Below, one piece after another: positions 8,868-17,238 of a stretch of 64,000 bases of DNA. How positions within the stretch are numbered: position 1 is the first letter of the stretch; the number at the start of each line of letters is the position of its first letter. Both the position numbers and the translations under genes were made by a program. Location of the stretch: assembly GCF_004123835.1 (NCBI RefSeq), contig NZ_MZMU01000003.1, positions 310,001 through 374,000 of the forward strand, written 5' to 3'. Below the pieces are notes generated by a model, which saw only the letters and a program-made list of their open reading frames with translations, was not told the DNA's origin and did not search any database. The stretch comes from Rhizobium leguminosarum (GTDB taxonomy: Bacteria; Pseudomonadota; Alphaproteobacteria; Rhizobiales; Rhizobiaceae).

Positions 8868-9887
8868 CTAACCGCCAATACTGATCACCGCCTTGATCAG
8901 CCCATTCTTCTCATGCGCCCAGCGCGCGAGATCGCGCGGCGCATCGGCAAGCGTCGTGCGGTGGGTGATGAGTTTGTCCACCGGCACCAGGCCTTTGGCG
9001 ATCGAATCCGCCACATGTTCGAAATCGACGCGAGTGGCGTTGCGGCTGCCGATCACCATCATCTCGCGCTTGTGGAATTCGGGATCGGAGAAGCGGATAT
9101 CGTCCTTGACGACGCTGACCAGCACCAGTGCGCCGCCATGGGCGACGAAGGAGAAGGCCCTCTCCATCGAAGGGCCGTAACCCGTCGCGTCGAAGACCAC
9201 GTCGAAACCGTCGCCGTTGGTCTTTTCCCGTACGGTATCCGCCGTCGCCTCGTTGGCGACGATGCCGGAGGTAAAGCCGAAACGCTCCGACGCCATCTGC
9301 AGCCGCTCGGCGCTGGTATCGAGCAGCGTCACCTCATGTCCTGCGATGCGCGAGAAGATCGCCGCCCCGAGCCCGATCGGCCCGGCGCCGATGACGAGCG
9401 CCCGCGCCCCGGCACCGGTGATCGAACGACGCACCGCATGAGCGCCGATCGCCAGAAACTCGGTCGTTGCCGCCGCTTCGAGGCTTACACCTTTGGCGGC
9501 GTAGAGGTTCTCGGCCGGAACCGAAATCTCCTCGCAGAAGGCGCCGTCGGTATGGACGCCGAGCACCTTGATATTGGTGCAGCAATTCGGCTTGCCCTGA
9601 CGGCAGGCGATACATTGCCCGCAGGAAAGATAGGGATTGACGATGACGGGCGTCCCGACCGCCATGGCAACGCCGTCGCCCGCTTCCAGCACCGTTGCCG
9701 AGATCTCGTGCCCCATCACCCGCGGATATTCGAGGAAGGGATGTTTGCCCTCGAAGATGTGGTAATCGGTGCCGCAAATGCCGACATGGCTGACGGCAAG
9801 CCGCACCCAGCCGGCGGCGGGAGCCGCTGGCGAAGGACGCTCGACGATATCGAGCACGCCGGGCTCCCGGCAAAGAACTGCTTTCAT
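8868..9887 (-). CDS. Zinc-dependent alcohol/polyol dehydrogenase (MDR family)
   Basis: Medium-chain dehydrogenase of 339 residues. Catalytic zinc ligands are in GICGTDYH (about residues 37-44) and GHE (about 59-61); structural zinc Cys residues are in CGQCIACRQGKPNCC (about 88-102). The nucleotide-binding motif is VIGAGPIGLGAA (about 165-176). It resembles RspB/LgoD-type sugar-acid dehydrogenases. It lies 63 bases after the sugar permease gene on the same strand and is probably the last gene of that operon, so it likely oxidises an intermediate of the imported sugar. The substrate is inferred only from context. The ribosome site is weak (GAG). Confidence 0.85.
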   Translation of the reverse strand: MKAVLCREPGVLDIVERPSPAAPAAGWVRLAVSHVGICGTDYHIFEGKHPFLEYPRVMGHEISATVLEAGDGVAMAVGTPVIVNPYLSCGQCIACRQGKPNCCTNIKVLGVHTDGAFCEEISVPAENLYAAKGVSLEAAATTEFLAIGAHAVRRSITGAGARALVIGAGPIGLGAAIFSRIAGHEVTLLDTSAERLQMASERFGFTSGIVANEATADTVREKTNGDGFDVVFDATGYGPSMERAFSFVAHGGALVLVSVVKDDIRFSDPEFHKREMMVIGSRNATRVDFEHVADSIAKGLVPVDKLITHRTTLADAPRDLARWAHEKNGLIKAVISIGG

Positions 9888-9916
9888 GACGGGTCTCGCA
9901 TTCCTGGAATGGAGGA

Positions 9917-9938
9917 AGCCGGCTTGTTCAGGCCGGCT
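9917..9938 (-). terminator. Short stem-loop after the sugar permease gene
   Basis: AGCCGGC and GCCGGCT form a 7-bp stem with an 8-base loop between the permease stop and the dehydrogenase start. No T-run follows on the minus strand, so it may only lower expression of the dehydrogenase gene or protect upstream mRNA. Confidence 0.35.
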
Positions 9939-9950
9939 GTCTCTTGTCGC

Positions 9951-10925
9951 TCAATTGCTCCGGCGGCGGCGCAGCTGGTCGAAGAACACGATCACGATGA
10001 TCAGCAGACCGGTGATGATGCGCTGCCAGAAGGAGTTGACGTTCAGAAGGTTCGCGCCGTTATTGATGGTGGCGAGAATGAAAGCGCCGATCAGCGGGCC
10101 GTGCACCGAGCCGACCGCGCCGAACAGGCTGGTGCCGCCGATGACGGAGGAGGCGATCGCCTGCAGTTCCCAGCCGTCGGCCTGTGTCGCATTGCCGATG
10201 GCGATGCGCGAGGCAAGCAGCACGCCGACGAAGGCGGCAAAGGAGGCAGACAGGATATAGGCAAGATAGATCATGCCCTTGACGTTGACGCCGGAAAGGC
10301 GCGCCGCCTCGGCGTTCGAACCGACCGCGAAGAGATAGCGGCCCCAACGGCTCAGATGGAGGAAGATGAAGGAGGGGACCGCCACCAGGATGACCATCCA
10401 GAACAGGCTCGGAATACTGAGCAGATCGGCGCGGGCGAAATTGCTGAAGCCTTCATTGGTGATGTTGATCGTCGAACCGTTGGTGATCAAGAGGCCAATG
10501 CCGCGCAGCGATGTCAGGGTTGCCAGCGTGATGATGAACGGCGGCAGGCCCATATGCACGATGCCGAAGCCGTGGAAGGCGCCGATCGCCACACCCATGA
10601 GCAGCGTCAGCGCGATCGCCCCCCAGACCGGCACGCCCGCCTGCAGCAGCCAGGCGATGATCACGGTGCAGAAGCCGACGATGGCGCCGACCGAAAGGTC
10701 GATGCCGGCGGTGATGATGACGAAGGTCTGGCCGAGCGCCAGGATCGCCGTCATCGCACCCTGACGCAGCAGGTTCGAGATGTTGAGCGGCGTCCAGAAG
10801 CTCGGGGTGACGACGCCGAGCACGATCCAGAGGAAGATCAGCAGGCCGATCAGCGTCAGGCCGAACAGGATGTTCATTTTCCGGCGCGGCGGCGGTGCGA
10901 CGATTTCGGTGGGGGTGGCAGTCAT
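9951..10925 (-). CDS. Sugar ABC transporter permease (RbsC type)
   Basis: Inner-membrane permease of 324 residues with about 9-10 membrane segments (first at about residues 20-42). Family landmarks are LALGQTFVIITAGIDLSVGA (about residues 63-82) and the coupling stretch GSNAEAARLSGVNVKG (about 203-218). GAGGGAGAA lies before ATG 10925. Downstream of the ATPase gene by 27 bases. With the adjacent ATPase and binding protein it forms a CUT2 importer for a monosaccharide; neighbours point to L-fucose or a related aldose. Confidence 0.93.
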   Translation of the reverse strand: MTATPTEIVAPPPRRKMNILFGLTLIGLLIFLWIVLGVVTPSFWTPLNISNLLRQGAMTAILALGQTFVIITAGIDLSVGAIVGFCTVIIAWLLQAGVPVWGAIALTLLMGVAIGAFHGFGIVHMGLPPFIITLATLTSLRGIGLLITNGSTINITNEGFSNFARADLLSIPSLFWMVILVAVPSFIFLHLSRWGRYLFAVGSNAEAARLSGVNVKGMIYLAYILSASFAAFVGVLLASRIAIGNATQADGWELQAIASSVIGGTSLFGAVGSVHGPLIGAFILATINNGANLLNVNSFWQRIITGLLIIVIVFFDQLRRRRSN

Positions 10926-10952
10926 GAATTTTCTCCCTCTTATTCTTTTGGC

Positions 10953-12506
10953 TCAAACGCCGATCGCTTCGCTGAGCACTTCTTCATGCGTCGCCGCGTG
11001 ATAATCATGGCTCGCGACGATTTTGCCGGCGCGGAAGACGTGCAGCCGGTCAGCCAGTTCGTAGACCTCGGGCAGGTAGGAGGAGATCAGGATGATGCCG
11101 GCGCCGTCCTTCAGAAGCTTGGCGAAGAGCCGGTAGATTTCCGCCTTGGTGCCGACATCGACGCCGACGGTCGGCTCGTCGAAGATGAAGAGCCGGGCGC
11201 CGTGGCTCAGCCACTTGCCGATGACGATCTTCTGCTGGTTGCCGCCCGACATGCTGGAGGCCGGAACGCGCCGGCTCGGCGTCTTGATGCTGAGATTGCG
11301 GATCTGCTGGTCGGCATTGGCCGATTCGCGCGTGTGATTGATCACCGGCCCGTGGCTCAGCCGCCCGAACACCGGCAGGTTGATGTTGAGGCCGATCGGC
11401 AGGTTGAGGCAAAGCCCCTGGTCGCGCCGGCTTTCCGGCGCCAGCGCAATGCCGAGCTCCATGGCGGTGCGTTCGTTGCGGATGTCAACAGGCTTGCCCA
11501 TCCATTGGACATCGCCTGATGTCGTCGGCTGGCGTCCGTAGAGCCCGAGCGCGAATTCGCTGCGCCCGGCGCCGATCAGGCCGTAGAGGCCGACGATCTG
11601 TCCCGCCTTGACGCTCAGCGACACGTCTTGGAAGCCGGGACCGGAGAGGCCGTTGACCGTGAGGATCGTCTCGCCGATCGCAATCTTTTCCTTGTGGTAG
11701 ATCTGTTCGATCGAGCGGTTGATCATCAGCGAGATCAATTCGGCGTCGTTGGTCTCGCCGATCAGCCGCGTGCCGACATGCGTGCCGTCGCGCAGCACCG
11801 AGACACGGTCGGCAAGCTCGAAGACTTCCTCCATGCGGTGGCTGATATAGACGATGGTGACACCTTCGCCCTGCAGCCGGCGGATCAGCTTGAAGAGCTG
11901 CGCCGATTCCTGGCGGGTAAGATAGGCGGTGGGTTCATCGAAGATCAGGAATTGCGTGCCGCGCATCGCCGCGCGCGCGGTTGCCACCAGCTGCTGCTGG
12001 CCGATGGTCAGCTCGCTTAGCAGTGCACCCGCCGGCAGGCCGAAGCCGAGATCGTCGAGCACGGCCTGGGCCATCTTCTCCATCTGCTTCTTGCGCATCA
12101 GGCCGAAGCGGTTGACCTCGTCTCCGAGAAAGAGATTGGCGGCGACCGTCAGGTGCCGGCAGAGCACGACCTCCTGGTGCACGGCGTTGATGCCGCGCGC
12201 AATTGTCTCGTTCGGCGTCGCCAGCGCCACCGGCTGGCCGCACCACAGCACTTCGCCGGCGGTGCGGGTAATGACGCCGGTCAGCAATTTGATGAGGGTG
12301 GATTTGCCGGCGCCGTTTTCGCCGACGATGGCGTGGATTTCGCCGGCAAGAAAGGTCAGCGTCGCTGGCTTCAGCGCCTGCACATGACCGTAATTCTTCT
12401 GCAGGCCCTTGAGTTCGAGGATAGGCGATCCGGCGGGAATTCGATTGGCTTCTTTCAGCGTCGCGCTGTCATCATGGCGATGACTGACCTCTTCCAGTCC
12501 GATCAT
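10953..12506 (-). CDS. Sugar ABC transporter ATP-binding protein (RbsA type, two domains)
   Basis: Tandem ATPase of 517 residues as in CUT2 importers. Domain 1 has Walker A GENGAGKST (about residues 57-65) and Walker B FLIFDEPTAYLT (about 178-189), with a degenerate signature LTIGQQQLVATARA. Domain 2 has the degraded Walker A GLIGAGRSE, usual for this family, the signature SMSGGNQQKIVIGKWL and Walker B LFIFDEPTVGVD. I chose ATG 12506 because AAGGAGGAG lies 8 bases upstream; an in-frame ATG at 12551 has no such site. It follows the binding-protein gene after a strong hairpin. Confidence 0.92.
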   Translation of the reverse strand: MIGLEEVSHRHDDSATLKEANRIPAGSPILELKGLQKNYGHVQALKPATLTFLAGEIHAIVGENGAGKSTLIKLLTGVITRTAGEVLWCGQPVALATPNETIARGINAVHQEVVLCRHLTVAANLFLGDEVNRFGLMRKKQMEKMAQAVLDDLGFGLPAGALLSELTIGQQQLVATARAAMRGTQFLIFDEPTAYLTRQESAQLFKLIRRLQGEGVTIVYISHRMEEVFELADRVSVLRDGTHVGTRLIGETNDAELISLMINRSIEQIYHKEKIAIGETILTVNGLSGPGFQDVSLSVKAGQIVGLYGLIGAGRSEFALGLYGRQPTTSGDVQWMGKPVDIRNERTAMELGIALAPESRRDQGLCLNLPIGLNINLPVFGRLSHGPVINHTRESANADQQIRNLSIKTPSRRVPASSMSGGNQQKIVIGKWLSHGARLFIFDEPTVGVDVGTKAEIYRLFAKLLKDGAGIILISSYLPEVYELADRLHVFRAGKIVASHDYHAATHEEVLSEAIGV

Positions 12507-12570
12507 GGGACCTCTCCTCCTTGTGTCGCGTCTGCTCTCCATCCCCTGCAAAACATAGCACGGATGGAAA

Positions 12571-12603
12571 AGGCCGCGCCGGTTTTTGAAGCCGGCGCGG
12601 CCT
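12571..12603 (-). promoter_or_regulatory. Intra-operon stem-loop after the sugar-binding protein gene
   Basis: AGGCCGCGCCGG and CCGGCGCGGCCT pair perfectly over 12 bp around a 9-base loop, just after the binding-protein stop, and TTTT follows on the minus strand. It could partly terminate transcription or protect the 3' end of the binding-protein mRNA, as is common in importer operons. Confidence 0.6.
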
Positions 12604-12614
12604 ATCAGTCTTTG

Positions 12615-13604
12615 TTACTTGATCTTCGGGTTCAGCAGCGCGTCGATCTTCGGATCGGCCATATTCGCCTTGGTGACGAGGTTTGCGCCGGTGTCGACAT
12701 TCTCTTCGACCTTCTCGCCCTTGGAGACGGCAAGCGCGGTCTTCACGCCGTCATAACCCATGCGGTAGGGATCCTGAACGACCAGGCCGGCAATCGCGCC
12801 ATCCTTGAGGAAGCCGACCGTCTTGTCGTCGCTGTCGAAGCCAATGACCTTGATCTTGTCGCCGAGCTTGTTTTCGGCGATCGCCTGGCCGACGCCCTGC
12901 GCCATGATCAGGTTCGAGGCGAAGATGCCGACGAGGTTCGGGTTTGCCGTGATCAGGTCGGTCATCATGTTGAGGCCGGTCGTTGCCTGGCCGTCGCCGT
13001 ACTTGTCGGCGATGACCTTCAGGCCCGGATACTTGGTCTTCACCTGATCCAGGAAGCCTTCGCGGCGCTGTTCCAGCGAGCCGACGCCCGGAAGGTTGGT
13101 GAGGATGACGACTTCGCCCTCTTCCTTGCCGGTGGCGCCCTTGATAGCGGCGGCCAGACCGTCAGCGGCGATGCGGCCGCCCTGAACGTTGTCGGTCGTC
13201 AGGAACGACTTGAACGCCTTGGAGTCAGCACCCGAGTCAATGCCGATGATCGGTACCGACTTGGCCGCTTCATCGATCGGCTTGCCGAGCGCCTTGAATT
13301 CGGTCGGCGAAATGACGATGGCCGCCGGCTTGCCGGCAACGGCGTTCTCAAGAATGCTGATCTGGCCGTTGACGTCGGATTCGGCCTGTGCGCCGAGTTC
13401 CGGCACGTTGACGCCGAGATCCTGGCCGGCCTTGCGGGCGCCGGCCAGAACGATCTGCCAGTAGAAGGACGTCGTGTCCTTGACGATGATCGGGATCGTC
13501 ACGTCGGCGGCAAACGACGGTGCCGGCATCGCCGTGGCGATAACGGCGGCGCCTGCAAGCGCGGTAAAGGCGCGGCGGGACAGAAGGGATTTCACGAAAC
13601 TCAT
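12615..13604 (-). CDS. Periplasmic sugar-binding protein (ribose/fucose type)
   Basis: Binding protein of 329 residues for the CUT2 importer. ATG 13604 gives a signal peptide (SRRAFTALAGAAVIATAMPA then PSFA, cut near residue 32) and has GAGAGGAG upstream; longer in-frame forms lack both. The mature part has the periplasmic-binding-protein-like fold of RbsB, with VISPTEFKALGKPIDEA, GIDSGAD and VIGFDSDD at ligand-facing loops. First gene of the transport operon. A perfect 16-bp palindrome (13669-13684) inside a motif shared with the regulator region lies 65 bases upstream. The ligand is inferred from the FucU and aldose dehydrogenase genes beside it. Confidence 0.92.
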   Translation of the reverse strand: MSFVKSLLSRRAFTALAGAAVIATAMPAPSFAADVTIPIIVKDTTSFYWQIVLAGARKAGQDLGVNVPELGAQAESDVNGQISILENAVAGKPAAIVISPTEFKALGKPIDEAAKSVPIIGIDSGADSKAFKSFLTTDNVQGGRIAADGLAAAIKGATGKEEGEVVILTNLPGVGSLEQRREGFLDQVKTKYPGLKVIADKYGDGQATTGLNMMTDLITANPNLVGIFASNLIMAQGVGQAIAENKLGDKIKVIGFDSDDKTVGFLKDGAIAGLVVQDPYRMGYDGVKTALAVSKGEKVEENVDTGANLVTKANMADPKIDALLNPKIK

Positions 13605-13668
13605 AAGGGTTCTCCTCTCAGGGTGCGTTCTCCTCCGAATAAATCGACCGCTGAACGCAGGCGGACGA

Positions 13669-13690
13669 TTTTTATCGATAAAAAACATTT
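13669..13690. promoter_or_regulatory. Candidate operator of the sugar cluster, site 1
   Basis: TTTTTATCGATAAAAA is a perfect 16-bp palindrome followed by ACATTT. The same 22-base stretch occurs at 17104-17125 with three differences, beside the GntR regulator. Position upstream of the binding-protein start fits an operator. The assignment to the local GntR protein is inferred. Confidence 0.6.
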
Positions 13691-13812
13691 GCCAGGTGAA
13701 GCTAGCCGAGGCGCAATCAAATTGCAAGAGCGCCAAACCGGCTTTTTTTCTTTGGAAAACTCCCGCCAAGCAACTGATTTTATTCCAATACCACGATACC
13801 CTAAAATAGGGA

Positions 13813-14259
13813 TCAGGCGATGTCGACCTCGTGCGGATGGACGACGCCCTTTTTCAAAATCAGGTTGCCGTACAGCCGGAATTCCGTCGTCGCGACGATG
13901 TAGGTGGCCTTGCGGGCCATCGCGTAGAAGGCAAAACGCTCCACCGGCACGATGCGGAAATCGCCGGCGTGCTTGGAAACGATCTGCTGGAACTCGGTGC
14001 AGACCTCGGGCATCGCATCGGGATCGCCGACCACCTCCATCCGCCACGCCGCTTCCGGCACGAAAGTGTCGAGCGGCATATGGGTCAGGATGGCCTCGGC
14101 CATGTCAGTGGCGCTGACGCCGTCGGCGCGAATGACCGGCGGGCCCATCGAGCCCGAGGGAAAATTGGCGTCCGATATGACGATGTCGTCGCCATGCCCC
14201 ATGGTCTTCAGCGCATGAAGCAGGTCGGGGCCAAGCAGCGGATGAATACCCTTGAGCAT
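13813..14259 (-). CDS. fucU: L-fucose mutarotase / RbsD-FucU family
   Basis: Protein of 148 residues, the usual length of FucU, which interconverts alpha and beta anomers of L-fucose. Family features are MLKGIHPLLGPDLLHALKTM at the start, GHGDDIVISDANFPS (about residues 22-36, with the catalytic His), and RFAFYAMARKATYIVATTE (about 108-126). TGAGGAGAG lies before ATG 14259. The aldose dehydrogenase gene ends 9 bases upstream, so the two are cotranscribed. Placement beside an L-fucose/D-threo-aldose dehydrogenase favours fucose over ribose. Confidence 0.88.
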   Translation of the reverse strand: MLKGIHPLLGPDLLHALKTMGHGDDIVISDANFPSGSMGPPVIRADGVSATDMAEAILTHMPLDTFVPEAAWRMEVVGDPDAMPEVCTEFQQIVSKHAGDFRIVPVERFAFYAMARKATYIVATTEFRLYGNLILKKGVVHPHEVDIA

Positions 14260-14268
14260 AGTCTCTCC

Positions 14269-15288
14269 TCAGACTCGGACGGCTTCGGCGCCGAGCGGCG
14301 GCGCGACCAGCGTATAGGGTTCGAATTCGGCATAGATATCGTCGGCAAGCCGCGGCTCGACGATCTCCATGTTCCGCGTCAGGCTCGAAGGCTTGGCCGT
14401 GCCGATCAGCACCGATGCGACGATCGCCTCGCGCAGCGGAAACTGCAGGGCGGGGGCTGCCAGCGGCACGCCGTGGCTTTTGGCGATCGCCTCCATGGCG
14501 CCGACCTTGGCCAGCACGTCGTCATCAGCCGGCATATAGTCGAAATGCGAACCCGGCACCGGGCCGGTGGCGAGAATGCCGGAGTTGAAGACGCCGCCGA
14601 CGACGAGCGAGGTGCCCTTCTGCCGGCAGAGCGGCAGCAGTTCGGCGACGGCCGAGCGGTCGAGCAGCGTGTAGCGGCCGGCCATCAGAATGCAGTCGAG
14701 ATCGGCATGGCGCATGACATCGAGGCAAACGGGCACTTCGTTGACGCCGAGGCCGAAGGCGGAAATCGCGCCAGACGATTTGAGTTCTTCCAGCGCCTTC
14801 ACGCCGGAATCGAGAAACTGCTTCTGGTGGACCGCATTCTTCGCCGCGCCATGCGTATAGACGCCGAGATCGTGCACGTAGAGAATATCGATGCGGTTGA
14901 GGCCGAGGCGCGCATAGCTGAATTCGACCGAGCGCATGATGCCGTCATAGGAATAGTCGTAATCGGCATCGAAGGAGAGCGGATCGACATAGCTGTAATC
15001 AGGCACGGTGCCGGTCGGCACCGGCCGAAGCAGCCGGCCGACCTTGGTGGAAAGCACGTAAGAGCCGTCCGGCTGGTCGCGCAGGAAATCGCCGACCCGC
15101 CGTTCGGCAAGACCGAGCCCGTACCAGGGCGCCACGTCGAAATAGCGGATGCCGCTGTCCCAGGCCGCCTGCAGCGTGTCCATCGCCTGCTCGCGCGGGC
15201 AGGCGCGGTAGAGACCGCCGAGAGCGGCTGCGCCGAAACTGATTTCGGTCACCTCCAGCTTGGTCTTGCCGATCCGTCTCGTCTTCAT
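14269..15288 (-). CDS. Aldo/keto reductase, L-fucose (D-threo-aldose) 1-dehydrogenase-like
   Basis: AKR of 339 residues expected to oxidise the C1 of L-fucose or a related aldose to a lactone with NAD(P). It has the AKR barrel order: EISFGAAALGGLYRA near the start, DSGIRYFDVAPWYGLGLAE with catalytic Asp and Tyr (about residues 42-60), RIDILYVHDLG with the His (about 130-140) and a nucleotide-binding C-terminal part (SVLIGTAKPSSL). GGAGGA precedes two tandem ATGs (15291, 15288); the second has better spacing. A longer in-frame form would run through the hairpin repeats and is rejected. It forms an operon with fucU. Confidence 0.85.
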   Translation of the reverse strand: MKTRRIGKTKLEVTEISFGAAALGGLYRACPREQAMDTLQAAWDSGIRYFDVAPWYGLGLAERRVGDFLRDQPDGSYVLSTKVGRLLRPVPTGTVPDYSYVDPLSFDADYDYSYDGIMRSVEFSYARLGLNRIDILYVHDLGVYTHGAAKNAVHQKQFLDSGVKALEELKSSGAISAFGLGVNEVPVCLDVMRHADLDCILMAGRYTLLDRSAVAELLPLCRQKGTSLVVGGVFNSGILATGPVPGSHFDYMPADDDVLAKVGAMEAIAKSHGVPLAAPALQFPLREAIVASVLIGTAKPSSLTRNMEIVEPRLADDIYAEFEPYTLVAPPLGAEAVRV

Positions 15289-15322
15289 CATTCCTCCTCG
15301 CGAAGAAGCTGAACTATCTGGA

Positions 15323-15366
15323 GCAATCCCAGGAAAAGTGTGAAGCGGTTTTCCGTCCGGGATTGC
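15323..15366. repeat. Constant-loop hairpin repeat, copy 1
   Basis: GCAATCCC and GGGATTGC arms enclose GAAAAGTGTGAAGCGGTTTTC. The core AAAAGTGTGAAGCGGTTTT recurs at three other places with different but self-complementary arms. It lies upstream of the aldo/keto reductase gene. Confidence 0.8.
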
Positions 15367-15377
15367 GTACTTCAAAT

Positions 15378-15420
15378 CAATCCCGGGAAAAGTGTGAAGC
15401 GGTTTTTCGTCCGGGATTGC
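15378..15420. repeat. Constant-loop hairpin repeat, copy 2
   Basis: Tandem neighbour of copy 1, 11 bases away. Arms CAATCCCGG / CCGGGATTG pair perfectly around the same core. It lies just downstream of the dehydratase stop codon. Confidence 0.8.
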
Positions 15421-15433
15421 GTAAAAACAAAGA

Positions 15434-16936
15434 TTACAGCGTCGCACCGAGATGCCACGGCACGAATTCATTGTCGCCGTAGCCGAAGATCTCGCTCTTG
15501 GTCTTCTTGCCCGAGGCGGTATCGACGATGAGGTCAAAGATCTCGCGGCCCTTGCCGCTGATCGTCGCATCGCCGGTGGCGATCGTGCCGCAATCGATGT
15601 CCATATCCTCTTCCATCGAGGCATAGAGCGCCGAATTGCTGGAAAGCTTCAGCGACGGCGCCGGCCGACAGCCGAAGCAGCTGCCGCGGCCTGTGGTAAA
15701 GGCGATCATGTTTGCCCCGCCCGCCACCTGGCCGGTCGCCGAGACCGGGTCGTAGCCGGGCGTGTCCATGAAGACGAGACCAGGGGCCGTGACCCGCTCG
15801 GCATAACCATAGACCGCCGTCAGCGGCGAACGCCCGCCCTTGGCGACCGCGCCGAGCGACTTTTCAAGGATGGTGGTCAGCCCGCCGCGCTTGTTGCCGG
15901 GCGAGGGATTGTTGTCGAGCGAGGCGCCGTGCAGGGCGACGTACTCCTCCCACCAGGCAATCTTGTCATCGAGCTTCTTTGCCACCTCGTCGCTGACGGC
16001 GCGGCTGCGCAGCAGATGTTCCGCACCATAGATTTCGGAGGTCTCCGACAGGATCGCCGTGCCGCCGGCTGCCGCCAGCAGATCGGCTGCGACGCCCAGC
16101 GCCGGATTGGCGGTGATGCCGGAAAAGCCGTCCGAGCCGCCGCACTGCAGCCCGATGATGATCTCGCCGATCGACATCGGCACGCGCTTTTCCTTGCCGA
16201 CATCGGCGGCGATCTCGCGCAGCATGCCCATGGCGCGCTCGACCGCGCGGCGCGAACCGCCGGCATCCTGGATGTTGAAATGCCGCTTCGAGGCGCCCGC
16301 ACCACTCTGGCCGTACAGCGTCAGCTGGTTGACCTCGCAGCCGAGGCCGATCATCAGTACGCCTCCGAAATTCACATGCCTTGTGTAGCCGGCGAGCGTC
16401 CGGTGTAGCACGTTCATGCCGTCGCCGGTCGAGCTCATGCCGCAGCCCTGGTCGTGCACGATCGGCACGAAACCGTCGATGCCTTCATAATGCGGCAGGA
16501 TCGTCCGGTTCGCCTCGTCGGCAATTGCCCGGCAGACCGTGGTGGAACAGTTCACGCTGGCGATGATGCCGATATAGTTGCGGGTCGCCGCCCGCCCGTC
16601 GGCGCGGCGATAGCCCATGAAGGTGCGCCCCACGTCGTCGACTGTGGCCGCTTCCGGCGCCGAATTGGCGGTCGCCGCCAGCCGGTCGTTTTCGAAATGC
16701 AGGTTGTGGCTGTGCACATGGTCGCCGGCCTTGACCTCGGCCGTCGTGCGGCCGATCGCCTGTCCGTATTTCACCACCGGCGAACCGAGCGGAATATCCG
16801 CGATCGCCACCTTGTGGCCGGGGTCGATCTTCTCACGGGTCTGAATGCCGGCAACCGTCGAACCCGGCGCGATTGCCGCCGTTGCGACCGCGACATTGTC
16901 ACCGGCCGAAAGGATGATCCAAGGCAATTTATCCAA
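15434..16936 (-). CDS. UxaA-family altronate/galactarate-type dehydratase
   Basis: Protein of 500 residues that keeps both parts of UxaA: an N-terminal SAF-like domain (about residues 10-90, with HVHSHNLHFEND) and the large C-terminal dehydratase domain (about 105-490). Family landmarks are RADGRAATRNYIGIIASVNC, VHDQGCGMSSTGDGMN and LQCGGSDGFSGITANPALG, whose Cys residues suit the iron-dependent site. The start is TTG at 16936, with GGGAGA 7 bases upstream; no ATG alternative is nearby. In this context it likely dehydrates a sugar acid made from the imported aldose (for example a fuconate-like acid), but altronate itself is possible. Confidence 0.85.
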   Translation of the reverse strand: MDKLPWIILSAGDNVAVATAAIAPGSTVAGIQTREKIDPGHKVAIADIPLGSPVVKYGQAIGRTTAEVKAGDHVHSHNLHFENDRLAATANSAPEAATVDDVGRTFMGYRRADGRAATRNYIGIIASVNCSTTVCRAIADEANRTILPHYEGIDGFVPIVHDQGCGMSSTGDGMNVLHRTLAGYTRHVNFGGVLMIGLGCEVNQLTLYGQSGAGASKRHFNIQDAGGSRRAVERAMGMLREIAADVGKEKRVPMSIGEIIIGLQCGGSDGFSGITANPALGVAADLLAAAGGTAILSETSEIYGAEHLLRSRAVSDEVAKKLDDKIAWWEEYVALHGASLDNNPSPGNKRGGLTTILEKSLGAVAKGGRSPLTAVYGYAERVTAPGLVFMDTPGYDPVSATGQVAGGANMIAFTTGRGSCFGCRPAPSLKLSSNSALYASMEEDMDIDCGTIATGDATISGKGREIFDLIVDTASGKKTKSEIFGYGDNEFVPWHLGATL

Positions 16937-16947
16937 TGTCGTCTCCC

Positions 16948-16999
16948 TAGAGCATGATGCCGAAAAGTGTCAGCGGTTTTCGGACGACATCATGCTCTA
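16948..16999. repeat. Constant-loop hairpin repeat, copy 3
   Basis: Arms TAGAGCATGATG / CATCATGCTCTA pair perfectly over 12 bp, and inner CCGAAAA / TTTTCGG pair as well. The loop core AGTGTCAGCGG lacks one G compared with the other copies. It lies 11 bases upstream of the dehydratase start codon. Confidence 0.8.
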
Positions 17000-17010
17000 A
17001 CTCTTTAATT

Positions 17011-17062
17011 TAGAACAGGATTCAGATTTTTAGGCCATCCCACCTAAAATCATCCTGTTCTA
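17011..17062. repeat. Second hairpin next to copy 3
   Basis: AGAACAGGAT / ATCCTGTTCT arms with inner ATTTTTAGG / CCTAAAAT enclose a short loop. The sequence is not related to the constant-loop family. It occupies the middle of the 302-base gap between the dehydratase and regulator genes; that gap otherwise holds copy 3, this hairpin and the operator-like site. Confidence 0.7.
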
Positions 17063-17103
17063 GCGGAACGCTCGCTGCATCGGCGAAAGCGCATTGATTT
17101 TGT

Positions 17104-17125
17104 TTTTTATCTACAATAAACATTT
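17104..17125. promoter_or_regulatory. Candidate operator of the sugar cluster, site 2
   Basis: TTTTTATC followed by TACAATAAACATTT matches site 1 (13669-13690) at 19 of 22 positions. It lies between the divergent dehydratase and GntR genes and could serve both. The palindrome is less perfect than in site 1. Confidence 0.55.
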
Positions 17126-17238
17126 TCAAGTCAACGGGAATATTGATCCTGTGGACGAGGGAGGCAATGAGCCGCAGGCGACCGGAAATAAGCTAAAGGT
17201 CGTTTGAACAAGCCCCGATTTTTCTGCCCTGCTGGAGA

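Noticed and set aside
8820..11519. An 899-codon open frame on the plus strand
   Set aside because: It is antisense to the zinc dehydrogenase, permease and ATPase genes and has no recognisable domain; its composition (many Asp, Arg, His, Gly) is typical of a shadow frame.
12153..14117. A 654-codon open frame on the plus strand
   Set aside because: It is antisense to the ATPase, binding-protein and FucU genes and runs through the promoter palindrome. No domain is visible.
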